From: Dehalococcoidia bacterium
GTDB taxonomy: Bacteria; Chloroflexota; Dehalococcoidia; DSTF01; JACRBR01
NCBI GenBank assembly: GCA_015478665.1
Contig: JADMII010000002.1
Span: 1 to 64,000, forward strand
DNA: 64,000 bases
Reading direction: 5' to 3'
Shown: positions 43,563-52,165 of the stretch, piece by piece
Position numbering within the stretch: position 1 is the first letter of the stretch
Layout: each line of letters opens with the position of its first letter
Translations under genes and position numbers: made by a program
The notes under the pieces: generated by a model
Seen by the model: the letters and a program-made list of their open reading frames with translations, nothing else
What the model was told of the DNA's origin: nothing
Databases searched by the model: none

Positions 43563-44311
43563 GCACCGAACCACTCGTTCTCGCGGTCGATGACGAAGCC
43601 GGCGTGCTGCGCCTGATCAAGCTCGAGCTGTCGACGCAGGGCTTCCGCGTCGTCACCGCAGGAGGCGGCGAAGAGGCGCTGCGGATGGCGGAAGAGCAGC
43701 GGCCGGACATCGCGCTGCTCGACATCGTCATGCCGGACATGACCGGCCTCGAGGTGATGCGCAAGCTGCGCGAGCGGACGACGCTGCCGATCATCCTGCT
43801 GACGGCGAAGGGCGGCGATGCCGACAAGGTGCGCGGCCTGGAACTGGGCGCCGACGACTACCTCGCCAAGCCCTTCAGCCCCGAGGAGCTGAGCGCGCGC
43901 GTGCGCGCTGTGCTGCGCCGGACGATCGGCTCGTCGAGCACGGAGAACGTCGTCAGGGTCGGAAACATCGAGATCGACCTCAACCGCCGGCTCGTCAAGC
44001 GGGACGGCGAGATCGTGACGCTGACGCGCACCGAGTGGCTGCTGCTGCAGGTGCTCGCGTCGAACCCGGGCAAGATCATGCTGAACCCGGAGCTGCTCAG
44101 CAAGGTGTGGGGCCCGGAGTACCGCGACGACCTGCAGTACCTGCGCGTCTGGGTCTCGCGCCTGCGCCGCAAGCTTGAGGTCGAGCCGTCGAAGCCGCAG
44201 CTGATCAAGACCTTCCAGGGCATCGGCTACATGCTGGACATCCCCGGCGCCGCCCGCGAAGCGCCGCCGGCGCCGGTGCCTGACGAAGAAGACGTCGAGG
44301 CCATGCCGTAA
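43559..44311 (+). CDS. OmpR/KdpE-type response regulator
   Basis: 250 residues. Receiver domain 1-120 (AVDDEAG, LLDIVMPDMTG with the phospho-Asp, LLTAK, YLAKPF) and winged-helix DNA-binding domain ~130-232 (VGNIEIDLNRRLVKRDGEIV, LTRTEWLLLQVLASNPG, LRVWVSRLRRKLE, GIGYMLDI). A Pro/Glu-rich tail follows. Cognate partner of the kinase upstream, to which it is translationally coupled (ATGA). Targets unknown. Confidence 0.95.
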   Translation: MSTEPLVLAVDDEAGVLRLIKLELSTQGFRVVTAGGGEEALRMAEEQRPDIALLDIVMPDMTGLEVMRKLRERTTLPIILLTAKGGDADKVRGLELGADDYLAKPFSPEELSARVRAVLRRTIGSSSTENVVRVGNIEIDLNRRLVKRDGEIVTLTRTEWLLLQVLASNPGKIMLNPELLSKVWGPEYRDDLQYLRVWVSRLRRKLEVEPSKPQLIKTFQGIGYMLDIPGAAREAPPAPVPDEEDVEAMP

Positions 44312-44346
44312 GACGGAGTCAACAGCCGCCGGCACACTCGGCGCTC

Positions 44347-44700
44347 GTGGGAGTGGGGCCGGTGGTGACGGATGCCGACCGAAGAGACTCTTCCGGCTAT
44401 CGCTCAGGGTGACCGGCGGCGCGGGCGAGCGATCGGGTCACAGCTCCACGATCGCCCGCATGCCGATCGATCCCCCTCCCCCCTTGGGAGAGCGGCCGGT
44501 GGTGAGGGTGTTCGACCGAAGAGACTCTTCCGGCTATCGCTCAGGGTGACCAGCGGCGCGGGCGAGCGATCGGGTGACACGCCCACGATCGCCCGCATGC
44601 TGCTCGCTCCCCTCCACACTGTGGAGAGGGGCGGGGAGACGTCGTCGCTCCGTCTCCCCGCCCCCCGCTTGCTGGAGCGCGGCCGGCGGGTGACGGAGTG
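44347..44700. repeat. repeat-rich intergenic block with 137-bp tandem duplication
   Basis: Two units of about 137 bp start at 44361 and 44498 with GGTGGTGA and share CGAAGAGACTCTTCCGGCTA and most of what follows. Each unit pairs a TGTCATTCTG-type repeat in inverted orientation (44377-44414, 44514-44551) with a GGGAGAGCGGCCGG-type palindromic element (44472-44512, 44607-44638). A further degenerate copy follows (44653-44700). CCCCTCCACACTGTGGAGAG at 44609-44628 can fold as a hairpin and may also end the regulator transcript. Confidence 0.7.
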
Positions 44701-44708
44701 CGATCCGA

Positions 44709-44930
44709 TCAGCTCGCGCGCAGCGGCGCAGTCACGTCGGCTGCGAGGGAGTAGATCAGCAGGTTGCTCGAGCCGCAGCGGCAGCGCGTCGATTCGAACG
44801 CCTTCACCGGCACAATGCGCGAGTAGTGCCCCTTGCACGTCCGGCAGAAGTACTCGATCTCGACGCTCGTCGTCCGGCCGATGCGACGCGTCACGTCCAG
44901 CTTGGTCGGGATGCTCGGTGAGGTCTGCAT
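44709..44930 (-). CDS. small zinc-ribbon-like protein
   Basis: 73 residues. The core has FCRTCKGHYSRIV and, after 15 residues, STRCRCGSSNLLIY: a CxxC plus CxC arrangement expected for one zinc site. N-terminal residues are variable. No family name can be given. AAGGAG lies 5 nt upstream of the ATG at 44930. Monocistronic; the gene ends next to the repeat block. Confidence 0.72.
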   Translation of the reverse strand: MQTSPSIPTKLDVTRRIGRTTSVEIEYFCRTCKGHYSRIVPVKAFESTRCRCGSSNLLIYSLAADVTAPLRAS

Positions 44931-45151
44931 GTCCGCTCCTTCGCGATGCCCCGGCCGTCGTGGCCGTCAGCCCTGATCTCCCCGCGCCTGCTGCACGGAT
45001 GGCCGTGCGGTTTCGTCATCCTAGTTGTCCTGGCGCGCCCGGCGGCTAACCCCGGAGCGATTCGCCGTTACAACGAGGTGACAGCCGCAGAGCGCGCCTC
45101 GTCGGCGTAGACGCGGTACAGACGGCCGATTGCCATAAGATCGACGCGCGT

Positions 45152-46090
45152 TCACTCGTGCCATGTCGCCGTCGCGCCACCCCGATCGGCCGCCCGCGAT
45201 CGCGCCGTGCGCGCGCCGTTGCGGCGCTCGATCACGGCGTTCAGCTCGCCGCCGATGAGCAGCAGTGTGTTCGTCCAGTAGAGCCAGACCAAGAGCACGA
45301 TCACCGCCGCGACCGAGCCATAGACCTTGTTGTACGAGCCGAAATTTCCCACGTAATAGCCGAAGCCGATGGAGAAGATCACCCAGCCGATGACGAAGAA
45401 CAGCGCTCCCGGGATCACGCTCTTCCACGGCACATCGGTGTTCGGGCCCTGCCAGTACAGCAGCGCCACCGCCGACATCACGAGCAGGGCCGCGACGATC
45501 GGCGAGAGCACGTTCCAGAGGGCGGTGAAGGCCGCGCCCCAGCCGAGAAGCCCGCCGACGCCGCCCGAGAACCACGCCCCGGAGCCGAACAGGAGCGTGC
45601 CGGCGAGGATCATCAGCGCGAAGAGCGCTGTCAGCTCCAGCGCTAAGACGTGCCCGCGCACGAACGCGCGCGACGGCGCCTCGTAGGCGCGGTTCAGCCC
45701 CTTGATCACCGTCTGCACAGCGGACGACGCCGAGTACGCCGACCCCGCGAGACCGAGGACGATCGCCGTCCAGCTGCGGCCGCTGGAGATCGAGATCTGG
45801 TCGGTGAAGCGTCGCAGCGTGCCCTGCACGTCCGTGGGCAGCACGCCCGACGACTGGTTGACGATCGTATCGCCCAAGTTGGGCAGCGCGAAGACGCGGT
45901 CGATGACGGAGGTGATGCCGGCGAGAAGAAGGAGGAACGGGAAGATCGAGAGGATCGCCGCGTACGACATCTGGGCGGCGAGCCCCAGCACGTCGTCCAG
46001 CATGATGTCCTTCACCGTCGCCTTGCCGATGCCCGTCACATCGAACCGGCCGACGTGCCACTCCGGGATCTTGTCGAGCACCGCCGCCAT
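45152..46090 (-). CDS. YihY/BrkB family inner-membrane protein
   Basis: 312 residues with about six transmembrane helices, including MSYAAILSIFPFLLLLAGIT, ALELTALFALMILAGTLLFG, SVIPGALFFVIGWVIFSIGF and AAVIVLLVWLYWTNTLLLIG. The last is followed by GGELNAVIERR, a family hallmark (G-x-E-x-N). Members were once called ribonuclease BN by mistake and their transport or other role is unresolved. The ATG at 46090 has GAGG 6 nt upstream. Confidence 0.88.
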   Translation of the reverse strand: MAAVLDKIPEWHVGRFDVTGIGKATVKDIMLDDVLGLAAQMSYAAILSIFPFLLLLAGITSVIDRVFALPNLGDTIVNQSSGVLPTDVQGTLRRFTDQISISSGRSWTAIVLGLAGSAYSASSAVQTVIKGLNRAYEAPSRAFVRGHVLALELTALFALMILAGTLLFGSGAWFSGGVGGLLGWGAAFTALWNVLSPIVAALLVMSAVALLYWQGPNTDVPWKSVIPGALFFVIGWVIFSIGFGYYVGNFGSYNKVYGSVAAVIVLLVWLYWTNTLLLIGGELNAVIERRNGARTARSRAADRGGATATWHE

Positions 46091-46281
46091 CGCAGACCTC
46101 ACGCCGTGGCGCCGCCTCCGCGGCGTCACGATCGTCGGAAGTGTGGCAGTCGGGCCGTAACGACCACGCCCGGGCAGCGCCGGCGTGCCTTGCAATGTTC
46201 ATGCATCGCGCTGCTGCGGCCGAGCTCGCCGTACGATTGCGCGGACGCTGGCGAGGAGAAGCGCGCGGTGGCCGACGGGCA

Positions 46282-46992
46282 CTACAGGAACGGCAGCTGG
46301 GTGCCGAGATAGGCCAGCAACAGGCCGCGCACGACCTTGCCGGAGACGGCGGCGAGGACGAACTTCCGGAACGAGATCTGCGCCGAGCCTGCGGTCAGGC
46401 CGGCGACCTCGAACAGCGGATTCGGTACCGCCGACAGCATGAACAGCGTGGCGACGCCCCAGCGGCGCATCAAGGAGTTGATGCTGTTGACGCACCACTG
46501 AACGGCGCGTCGCAGCCAGCGCGGCCCGCGCAATTCGTGGCCGCGCGCCAGCTCGGCGCCCAGGTAGCCGGCGTAGTACAGCGTGATTTCGCCCAGCCCC
46601 ATGCCGAGGCCGCCCGTCAGCCCGACGAGCCACGGGAACGCCGAGTGCTCCCCTTCGCGGACGATCAGCGCCTGCGCCGTTGCCGTCAGGCCCGGCACCG
46701 GGATGAAGAGCGTCGAGGTGCTGAGGAGATTAATCAGGAAGACGCCGGCGTAGCCGAAGCCTTCGAGGCCGTTCGTGATCTTCGGGAAGACGAGCAGGAC
46801 GATGCCGAGCACCAGCGCGAACGCGACGACGACGCCGACGAGCACCGCCCGCACGTGCGTGTGCCGCCCGAACCAGCCGCCGGCGCGCAGCAAGGCACGG
46901 TCGAACGCCGTCTGGCGCCGTTCGGGCGCCCGCCGACCGCTGGATTCCAACGCCTCGGCATCGCCCGGGGTCTGGGCGGAGCTGTGGGGCAT
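46282..46992 (-). CDS. DedA/VTT-domain membrane protein
   Basis: 236 residues. After a basic N-terminus (ERRQTAFDRALLRAGGWFGR) come helices AVLVGVVVAFALVLGIVLLV and the VTT/SNARE-associated core with FIPVPGLTATAQALIV, GLTGGLGMGLGEITLYYAGY and LFMLSAVPNPLFEVAGLTAG. The F/Y-x-x-x-P-x-x and G-x-x-x-G-x-x-x-G-E motifs of DedA scramblase-like proteins are present. Family members move polyprenyl phosphate or phospholipid across the membrane. TACACT ends 6 nt before the ATG: leaderless-type. Confidence 0.85.
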   Translation of the reverse strand: MPHSSAQTPGDAEALESSGRRAPERRQTAFDRALLRAGGWFGRHTHVRAVLVGVVVAFALVLGIVLLVFPKITNGLEGFGYAGVFLINLLSTSTLFIPVPGLTATAQALIVREGEHSAFPWLVGLTGGLGMGLGEITLYYAGYLGAELARGHELRGPRWLRRAVQWCVNSINSLMRRWGVATLFMLSAVPNPLFEVAGLTAGSAQISFRKFVLAAVSGKVVRGLLLAYLGTQLPFL

Positions 46993-46998
46993 CGCGTC

Positions 46999-47004
46999 AG
47001 TGTA
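46999..47004 (-). promoter_or_regulatory. -10 box, leaderless-type promoter of the VTT-domain gene
   Basis: On the minus strand TACACT, GACGCG, then the ATG at 46992. Confidence 0.5.
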
Positions 47005-47220
47005 TCGACTCGCGGGCGCGCCCGCGCACGACGGATCGTGCGTCGCAGATCGCGCACGCGCGCGATTCGCTGCGTATGGACGAGGACGGCGCGGGCTGAG
47101 CGACGGATGTCGAGGATGCGTCAGCTGCTCGCCGCTGAGGTTCGTTGCCGTCTCGCAGTCGTCGCAGGCACAATGCCCTCCAACACCTCGCTCGCATCCC
47201 CGTCCTGGAAAGCCCAGCCC

Positions 47221-47697
47221 ATGCGGCGCATCTGCATCGCGGCGCTCCTGCTGCTCGTGGCGGTCATCGCGTTCTCCGCCTGCACGCGGGAGCAAGTCGC
47301 CGAAGTCACGACCTATGCGGGCATCAACGCGATCCGCCGGCAGAACGGACTGCCGCCGCTCGTCGCCGATGCGACGCTGGTGCGCGTCGCGCGCATCCGC
47401 AGCGCCGACATGGCGTCGCAGCAGTACTTCGGCCACAACCCGCCGGGTGGCTGCAACTATGCCTGCCTCATCGACCGCATCAAGGGCTCGCATCAGTACG
47501 CGGGCGAGAACATCGCCTGGAACACGGCGAGCTGGTCGACGACAGCACAGATGGCCGTGCAGATGTGGGGCGCCAGTCCGGACCATCTCGAAAACATCCT
47601 CAATTGCCGGTACCAGCGGTTCGGGACGGGGGTAGCGCAGGCGGCGGACGGCCGGATCTATCTGACGATGGTCTTCGAGGGGAATGCGCCGTGCTGA
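47221..47697 (+). CDS. CAP (SCP/PR1)-domain lipoprotein
   Basis: 158 residues. The signal peptide RRICIAALLLLVAVIAFSAC ends in a lipobox (FSAC), so the protein should be anchored outside the membrane through Cys. The CAP domain follows: INAIRRQNGLPPLVADATLV, SADMASQQYFGHNPP, YAGENIAW and PDHLENILNCRYQRFGTGVA. The CAP His-Glu pairs are present. Two Cys in GGCNYACLIDR and one in NCRYQ may form disulfides. Start at 47221 is chosen for the compact signal peptide; an upstream ATG at 47173 is possible. Confidence 0.87.
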   Translation: MRRICIAALLLLVAVIAFSACTREQVAEVTTYAGINAIRRQNGLPPLVADATLVRVARIRSADMASQQYFGHNPPGGCNYACLIDRIKGSHQYAGENIAWNTASWSTTAQMAVQMWGASPDHLENILNCRYQRFGTGVAQAADGRIYLTMVFEGNAPC

Positions 47698-47733
47698 AGG
47701 CGCGGGGGAGGTCGAATCCAACATGACGGGGGC

Positions 47734-47761
47734 GTGACACGCGGGTGACATAAGGTATACT
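47734..47761 (+). promoter_or_regulatory. promoter of the 52-aa membrane protein
   Basis: GTGACA (47734-47739), 16-bp spacer, TATACT (47756-47761). A second GTGACA lies at 47745. The predicted leader is long, about 130 nt. Confidence 0.5.
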
Positions 47762-47895
47762 TGCTCTAACACCCGCGGCGCGGCACCGGTTCGCCGGCAC
47801 CCATGCCGTCGCGAGGACAGACAGCTTCATCACAGGCGCGTTCAGCAGGACGGGGCGACGTCGGGGACGCGGTGCGAGTGCGGAGGAGGCGCCCG

Positions 47896-48054
47896 ATGTT
47901 CGGTGTTGCGGTCAGTCTGTTCGGAGTGTTCGTCGGCCTCTGGATCGCCCATGGCGACCACCCGGCGCAGGTGCGCACGGCGCTGCTCGAACTCTTCATC
48001 GTCGTCATCACCGTCGGCATCGCACTCACCCTCTTCGGCCCGACCTGGCAGTAG
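47896..48054 (+). CDS. small two-helix membrane protein (52 aa)
   Basis: 52 residues: helix MFGVAVSLFGVFVGLWIA, short polar turn HGDHPAQVR, helix ELFIVVITVGIALTLFG. GGAGGAGG lies 6 nt upstream of the ATG, a very strong ribosome binding site, and a full promoter lies further up. Family unknown. An in-frame ATG at 47803 would add 31 mostly Arg/Gly residues but lacks a Shine-Dalgarno site. Confidence 0.68.
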   Translation: MFGVAVSLFGVFVGLWIAHGDHPAQVRTALLELFIVVITVGIALTLFGPTWQ

Positions 48055-48461
48055 TGCGGTCGCAGATCGCACGTCCCAGGCCGCAGTTCATGCGACCGAC
48101 CCAGCGTGGCTCGCTCCCGGATCTACGTTCTCCCGGGAATCGGCCCGTCCGGCTTCCCCGGCAGGGCGCCGACGCCTCACCTTTGCGCCGCTGGCGATTG
48201 CGCTGCTGGCACTCGTCCGGGAGCTCGTCGCTGAATCAGGACAACGTTCGCACAGTTGCTGACGTCGAACTTCGCCCGCCTCCATGCCACTCTGCAAAGC
48301 CTTGTGCGAGGCGACGAACCTCAGTGCGATGCTAACGAACCCCTGGTCCGATGCCCGGTGCCCACTCACTCCAGTTCGCCGTCCCGGTTCCCGGTCACCA
48401 GTCCCCCGCTCCAGTAGCCGCCGTTTCCATAACCCGCCACCTTGCCTATAATCCCCACCAG
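48055..48461. other. 407-bp intergenic region
   Basis: Left part: GTCGCAGATCGCACGTCCCA-type low complexity (48059-48085). Right part: GTCCCGGTTCCCGGTCACCA-like low complexity (~48380-48412), then the promoter of the next gene. A peptide on the minus strand (FVASHKALQ near 48290) faintly recalls transposase ends but is too short to call. Confidence 0.5.
48424..48452 (+). promoter_or_regulatory. promoter of the B12-binding subunit gene
   Basis: TTTCCA (48424-48429), 17-bp spacer, TATAAT (48447-48452); the ATG is 9 nt further, so the leader is absent or a few nucleotides long. Confidence 0.6.
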
Positions 48462-48884
48462 ATGCCCGACGACAAGATCCGCGTCCTCATCGCCAAGCCC
48501 GGCCTCGATGGTCACGACCGCGGCGCCAAGGTCGTCGCCCGCGCCCTCCGCGACGCCGGCATGGAGGTGATCTACACCGGCATCCGCCAGACGCCCGAGA
48601 TGATCGCTGAAGCGGCGCTGCAGGAAGACGTCGACGTCGTCGGCCTCAGCATCCTCTCCGGCGCCCACATGGAACTCTTTCCGCGCGTCATCAGCGCCCT
48701 CCGCGAACGCGAGATCGCGCCCGATGAGGTGCTGCTGTTCGCCGGCGGCATCATCCCGGACGCCGACATCCCGCAGCTCAAGGAGATCGGCTTCCGGGCG
48801 ATTTTCGGCCCCGGCACCTCCACCGAAGACGTGATCAGCTTCGTCCGGGAGTGGGCCGGCGCGCGTCCGGACGGCAAGGCCTGA
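48462..48884 (+). CDS. methylmalonyl-CoA mutase-type B12-binding subunit
   Basis: 140 residues, a stand-alone cobalamin-binding domain. It has DGHDRG (D16-x-H18-x-x-G21; the His coordinates cobalt), the SILSGAH loop and FAGGIIPD, the three signature parts of base-off/His-on B12 domains. It closely follows the C-terminal domain of methylmalonyl-CoA mutase ([20 protein letters not shown]). The catalytic large subunit is not in the window. Together with MeaB immediately downstream it points to a carbon-skeleton mutase, methylmalonyl-CoA or a related acyl-CoA. Confidence 0.92.
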   Translation: MPDDKIRVLIAKPGLDGHDRGAKVVARALRDAGMEVIYTGIRQTPEMIAEAALQEDVDVVGLSILSGAHMELFPRVISALREREIAPDEVLLFAGGIIPDADIPQLKEIGFRAIFGPGTSTEDVISFVREWAGARPDGKA

Positions 48885-48885
48885 C

Positions 48886-49824
48886 GTGGCCGCCGATGTC
48901 GACGCGCTCGTCGAGCGGCTGCTCACGGGCAATCGCCGCGCGCTCTCGCGCACGCTCACGCAGATCGAGGCCGACACGCCGGCGGGTCGTCAGGCGCTCT
49001 CGCTGCTGCACCCGCGTTCCGGGCGCGCGCACACCGTCGGCCTCACCGGCTCGGCGGGCTCGGGCAAGAGCACGCTCGTCGGCGCATTGGCGCGCGAGCT
49101 GCGGCGGCGCGGCCGCACGCTCGGCATCGTGGCCATCGACCCGACGAGTCCCTTTAGCCACGGCGCGCTGCTGGGCGACCGCATCCGCATGCAGGAGCTG
49201 ACGTCGGATCGCGACGTCTTCCTTCGCAGCATGGCGACGCGCGGCAACCTCGGCGGGCTTGCGCCGATGACGGCCGGCGTCGTCACCGCGCTCGATGCCT
49301 TCGGCAAGGACGTCGTGCTGGTCGAGACGGTCGGCGCCGGCCAGGACGAAGTCGAAGTCGCAGCGATGGCAGACACGACGGTCGTCGTCCTCACGCCGGG
49401 CTCCGGCGACGATGTGCAGGCGATGAAGGCCGGGATCATGGAGATCGCCGACGTGCTCGTCGTCAACAAGTCCGACCTCCCCAACGCCGACCTGCTGGCG
49501 CGCCAGCTCGCGTCGATCGTCGACGCGGCGCACAGCGAGCGGCGCACGCCGATCATCCGCACGGCGTCGGCGCTGAATGAGGGCATCGAGGAGCTCGTCG
49601 AGGCGCTCGACGAGCATCGCGCCTACATCAGCACGCCGCAAGTGCAGGAGGCGCATCGGCGTTCGCAGGCGCGACACCAGGTGCTCGCGCTCGCGCGCCA
49701 GCGCCTGCTCGACCGCGTGGTCGCCGCGCACCGCGAGGATGGCCGGCTCGACGAGCTCGTCGCCGATGTCGCCGCCCGCCGGCTCGACCCGCATACTGCG
49801 GCGGAGGCGCTGATCCGCGAGTAG
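48886..49824 (+). CDS. meaB: MeaB/ArgK-type GTPase, mutase chaperone
   Basis: 312 residues, GTG start one base after the previous stop. P-loop GSAGSGKST (residues 55-63), VAIDPTSPFSHGALLGDRIR, SMATRGNLGGLAP (switch region), VETVGAGQDEVEVAAMADTT and VVNKSDLPNADL (NKxD). A C-terminal dimerisation helix region follows. MeaB proteins load and protect the B12 cofactor of methylmalonyl-CoA mutase. Operon with the B12-binding subunit confirms the assignment. Confidence 0.95.
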   Translation: MAADVDALVERLLTGNRRALSRTLTQIEADTPAGRQALSLLHPRSGRAHTVGLTGSAGSGKSTLVGALARELRRRGRTLGIVAIDPTSPFSHGALLGDRIRMQELTSDRDVFLRSMATRGNLGGLAPMTAGVVTALDAFGKDVVLVETVGAGQDEVEVAAMADTTVVVLTPGSGDDVQAMKAGIMEIADVLVVNKSDLPNADLLARQLASIVDAAHSERRTPIIRTASALNEGIEELVEALDEHRAYISTPQVQEAHRRSQARHQVLALARQRLLDRVVAAHREDGRLDELVADVAARRLDPHTAAEALIRE

Positions 49825-50047
49825 GCCGCTCACGCCGGAGGAGGACGTGCGGGGCCGATGCGAATCCGGCGCACGGGAATCAACGGGCATCGAGACGCGA
49901 GGCGCCGCCGGTCCCCGGTACGGTGCCACGCAGCTGGGCGCCGGGCCCGCCACGCAGCCGGCGCCGGCTGATCCCGTCCAGAAACGTCCGCTATACCAGA
50001 ACAGGCATGGAGTCACGCCGGCGATGGCCCGTACCTGGTCGCGGTAG

Positions 50048-50053
50048 TATGAT
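50048..50053 (+). promoter_or_regulatory. -10 box of the EF-G-like gene
   Basis: TATGAT; the ATG at 50093 lies 39 nt downstream and has GGGAG 11 nt before it. Confidence 0.45.
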
Positions 50054-50092
50054 CCGATCCCATACGCGTCCAATCCGGGAGTTGCTGCAGGC

Positions 50093-52165
50093 ATGAACGA
50101 GTACAAGACGGAGCAGATCCGGAACGTCGTCCTCCTCGGTCACGGCGGCACCGGCAAGACGTCGCTTGCCGAGGCCGCCGCGTTCGTCGCCGGCGCCACC
50201 AACCGCCTGGGCAAGGTCGATGAAGGCAACACCGTCTCCGACTTCGAGCCCGACGAGGTGAAGCGCAAGATCAGCCTCGGCCTCTCTCTCATCCCCTGCG
50301 AATGGTCGAACCACAAGATCAACATCATCGACACGCCGGGATACGCGGACTTCGTGGGCGAAGTGAAGAGCGGCATCGCCGCCGCCGACCTCGGCGTGAT
50401 CGTCGTCGACGCCGTCTCCGGTCTGCAGGTCGGCACCGAGCAGGCGTGGCTGAACGCCGAGCGCGCCCGGTTGCCGCGCGTCATCTTCGTGAACCGCATG
50501 GACCGCGAGAACGCGAACTTCCAGCAGGCGCTCGAGCAGCTGCAGGCGCGCTACGGCAAGCAGATCGCCCCGCTCGAATTGCCGATCGGCAGCCAGGACA
50601 GCTTCAGCGGCGTCGTCAACCTGATCGACCGCGCCGCCTACAGCGGCGAGAAGGGTGCGCCGGCGGAGATCCCGGCCGGGATGGCGACGGCCGCCGACAG
50701 CGCGCGCGAGCAGCTCATCGAGGCCGTCTGCGAGGCGGACGACGATGTCATGGCCAAATACCTCGACGGCGAAGAACTGAGCGCCGAAGAGCTCACCGCG
50801 GCCCTCCGCAAGGGCATCGCCGCTGGCACGACCTATCCGGTCTTCTGCGGCTCGGCGACGAAGAACATCGCCGTCACGCGCTTCCTGGATGCGCTCGTCG
50901 CCGACTGCCCGTCGCCCGCCGACGTCGCGCCGCGGGCCGCCGCCGGCGCCGCGGGCGATGAGGCGCTGAAGGCAGATGCCGCCGCGCCACTCGCCGCGCT
51001 CGTCTTCAAGACGGCCGCGGACCCCTTCGTCGGCAAGCTGACGTACCTCCGCGTGCTCTCCGGCACGCTCCACGCCGACTCGCACGTCTGGGATGCCAAC
51101 CGCCAGGCCGACGAGCGCGTCGGGCAGCTCATCGTGCTGCGCGGCAAGACGCAGGATCACGTGCCGGCGCTCGCGGCGGGCGATATCGGCGCCGTCGCGA
51201 AGCTGGCGAGCACGGTCACCGGCGACACGCTCTGCACGAGGGAGCATCAACTCAGCCTGCCGCCGATCGAGTTCCCGCGGCCGCCCTTCAACGTCGCCGT
51301 ATCGCCCAGGGGCAAGGCCGATGTCGACAAGCTCGGCCCGTCGCTCCAGCGCATCGCCGAGGAGGATCCGACGCTCGTCGTGCATCGCGACGAGAGCACC
51401 GGCGAGACGATCGTCTCCGGCATGGGCGAGGCGCACGTCGAGGTGGCGGCGGAGAAGATGAAGCGCAAGTTCGGCGTCGAGGTCGACCTGCACGCGCCGC
51501 GCGTGCCCTACCGCGAGACGGTCACCGGCAGCGTCGAATCGGAGTACATCCACAAGAAGCAGACCGGCGGTCACGGCCAGTACGCCCGCGTCGCGATCAA
51601 GGTCGAGCCGAACAAGGGCCAGGGCTTCGAGTTCGTCGACAAGGTCGTCGGCGGCGCCGTACCCCGCAACTACATCCCGGCCGTCGCGAAGGGCGTCGAG
51701 GAGGCGATGCACGAGGGGGCGCTCGCCCATTTCCCGATGGTCGATGTCCGCGTGACGCTCTTCGACGGCAAGGAGCACCCCGTCGACTCGTCGGAGATGG
51801 CGTTCAAGCTCGCCGGTTCGCAGGCGCTCAAGCAGGGAGCGCTGAAGGCGAATCCGGTCCTGCTCGAGCCGATCGTCTCGATGCAGATCCGCGTGCCCGA
51901 GTCCAACACCGGCGACGTGATGAGCGACCTCAACGGCAAGCGTGCGAAGGTACACGGCATGACGCCCGAGGACGGCGGCCTCACCGTGATCGACGCCGAG
52001 GCGCCGCTCGCCGAAGTGCTCCGCTACGCCACCGACCTGCGCTCGATCACGCAGGGCCGGGGCAGCTTCGAGATGCGCTTCGACCACTACGAAGAGGTGC
52101 CCCAGCACATCGCGCAGAAGGTGATCGCCGAAGCCAACAAGGCACGCGATGCCGTACACGCCTGA
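50093..52165 (+). CDS. fusA: elongation factor G-like translational GTPase
   Basis: 690 residues with the EF-G layout: G domain with P-loop GHGGTGKT (16-23), DTPGY, a G4 motif that reads NRMD instead of NKMD, and a SATKN-type G5. Then come domain II, domain III, domain IV (HVEVAAEKMKRKFGVEVDLH; QTGGHGQYARV) and domain V. GHGGTGKTSLAEA and the loss of the canonical NIDAGKTTTTERI opening mark the FusA2/EF-G-like paralogue group. It could be the second EF-G of the genome; its exact role (translocation or recycling) cannot be told. The next gene overlaps by 17 nt. Confidence 0.92.
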   Translation: MNEYKTEQIRNVVLLGHGGTGKTSLAEAAAFVAGATNRLGKVDEGNTVSDFEPDEVKRKISLGLSLIPCEWSNHKINIIDTPGYADFVGEVKSGIAAADLGVIVVDAVSGLQVGTEQAWLNAERARLPRVIFVNRMDRENANFQQALEQLQARYGKQIAPLELPIGSQDSFSGVVNLIDRAAYSGEKGAPAEIPAGMATAADSAREQLIEAVCEADDDVMAKYLDGEELSAEELTAALRKGIAAGTTYPVFCGSATKNIAVTRFLDALVADCPSPADVAPRAAAGAAGDEALKADAAAPLAALVFKTAADPFVGKLTYLRVLSGTLHADSHVWDANRQADERVGQLIVLRGKTQDHVPALAAGDIGAVAKLASTVTGDTLCTREHQLSLPPIEFPRPPFNVAVSPRGKADVDKLGPSLQRIAEEDPTLVVHRDESTGETIVSGMGEAHVEVAAEKMKRKFGVEVDLHAPRVPYRETVTGSVESEYIHKKQTGGHGQYARVAIKVEPNKGQGFEFVDKVVGGAVPRNYIPAVAKGVEEAMHEGALAHFPMVDVRVTLFDGKEHPVDSSEMAFKLAGSQALKQGALKANPVLLEPIVSMQIRVPESNTGDVMSDLNGKRAKVHGMTPEDGGLTVIDAEAPLAEVLRYATDLRSITQGRGSFEMRFDHYEEVPQHIAQKVIAEANKARDAVHA

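Noticed and set aside
48240-48369. Transposase-like peptide on the minus strand (RFVASHKALQSGMEAG)
   Set aside because: The likeness to the ends of some IS transposases is short and includes no catalytic residues; no terminal inverted repeats or target duplication are seen.
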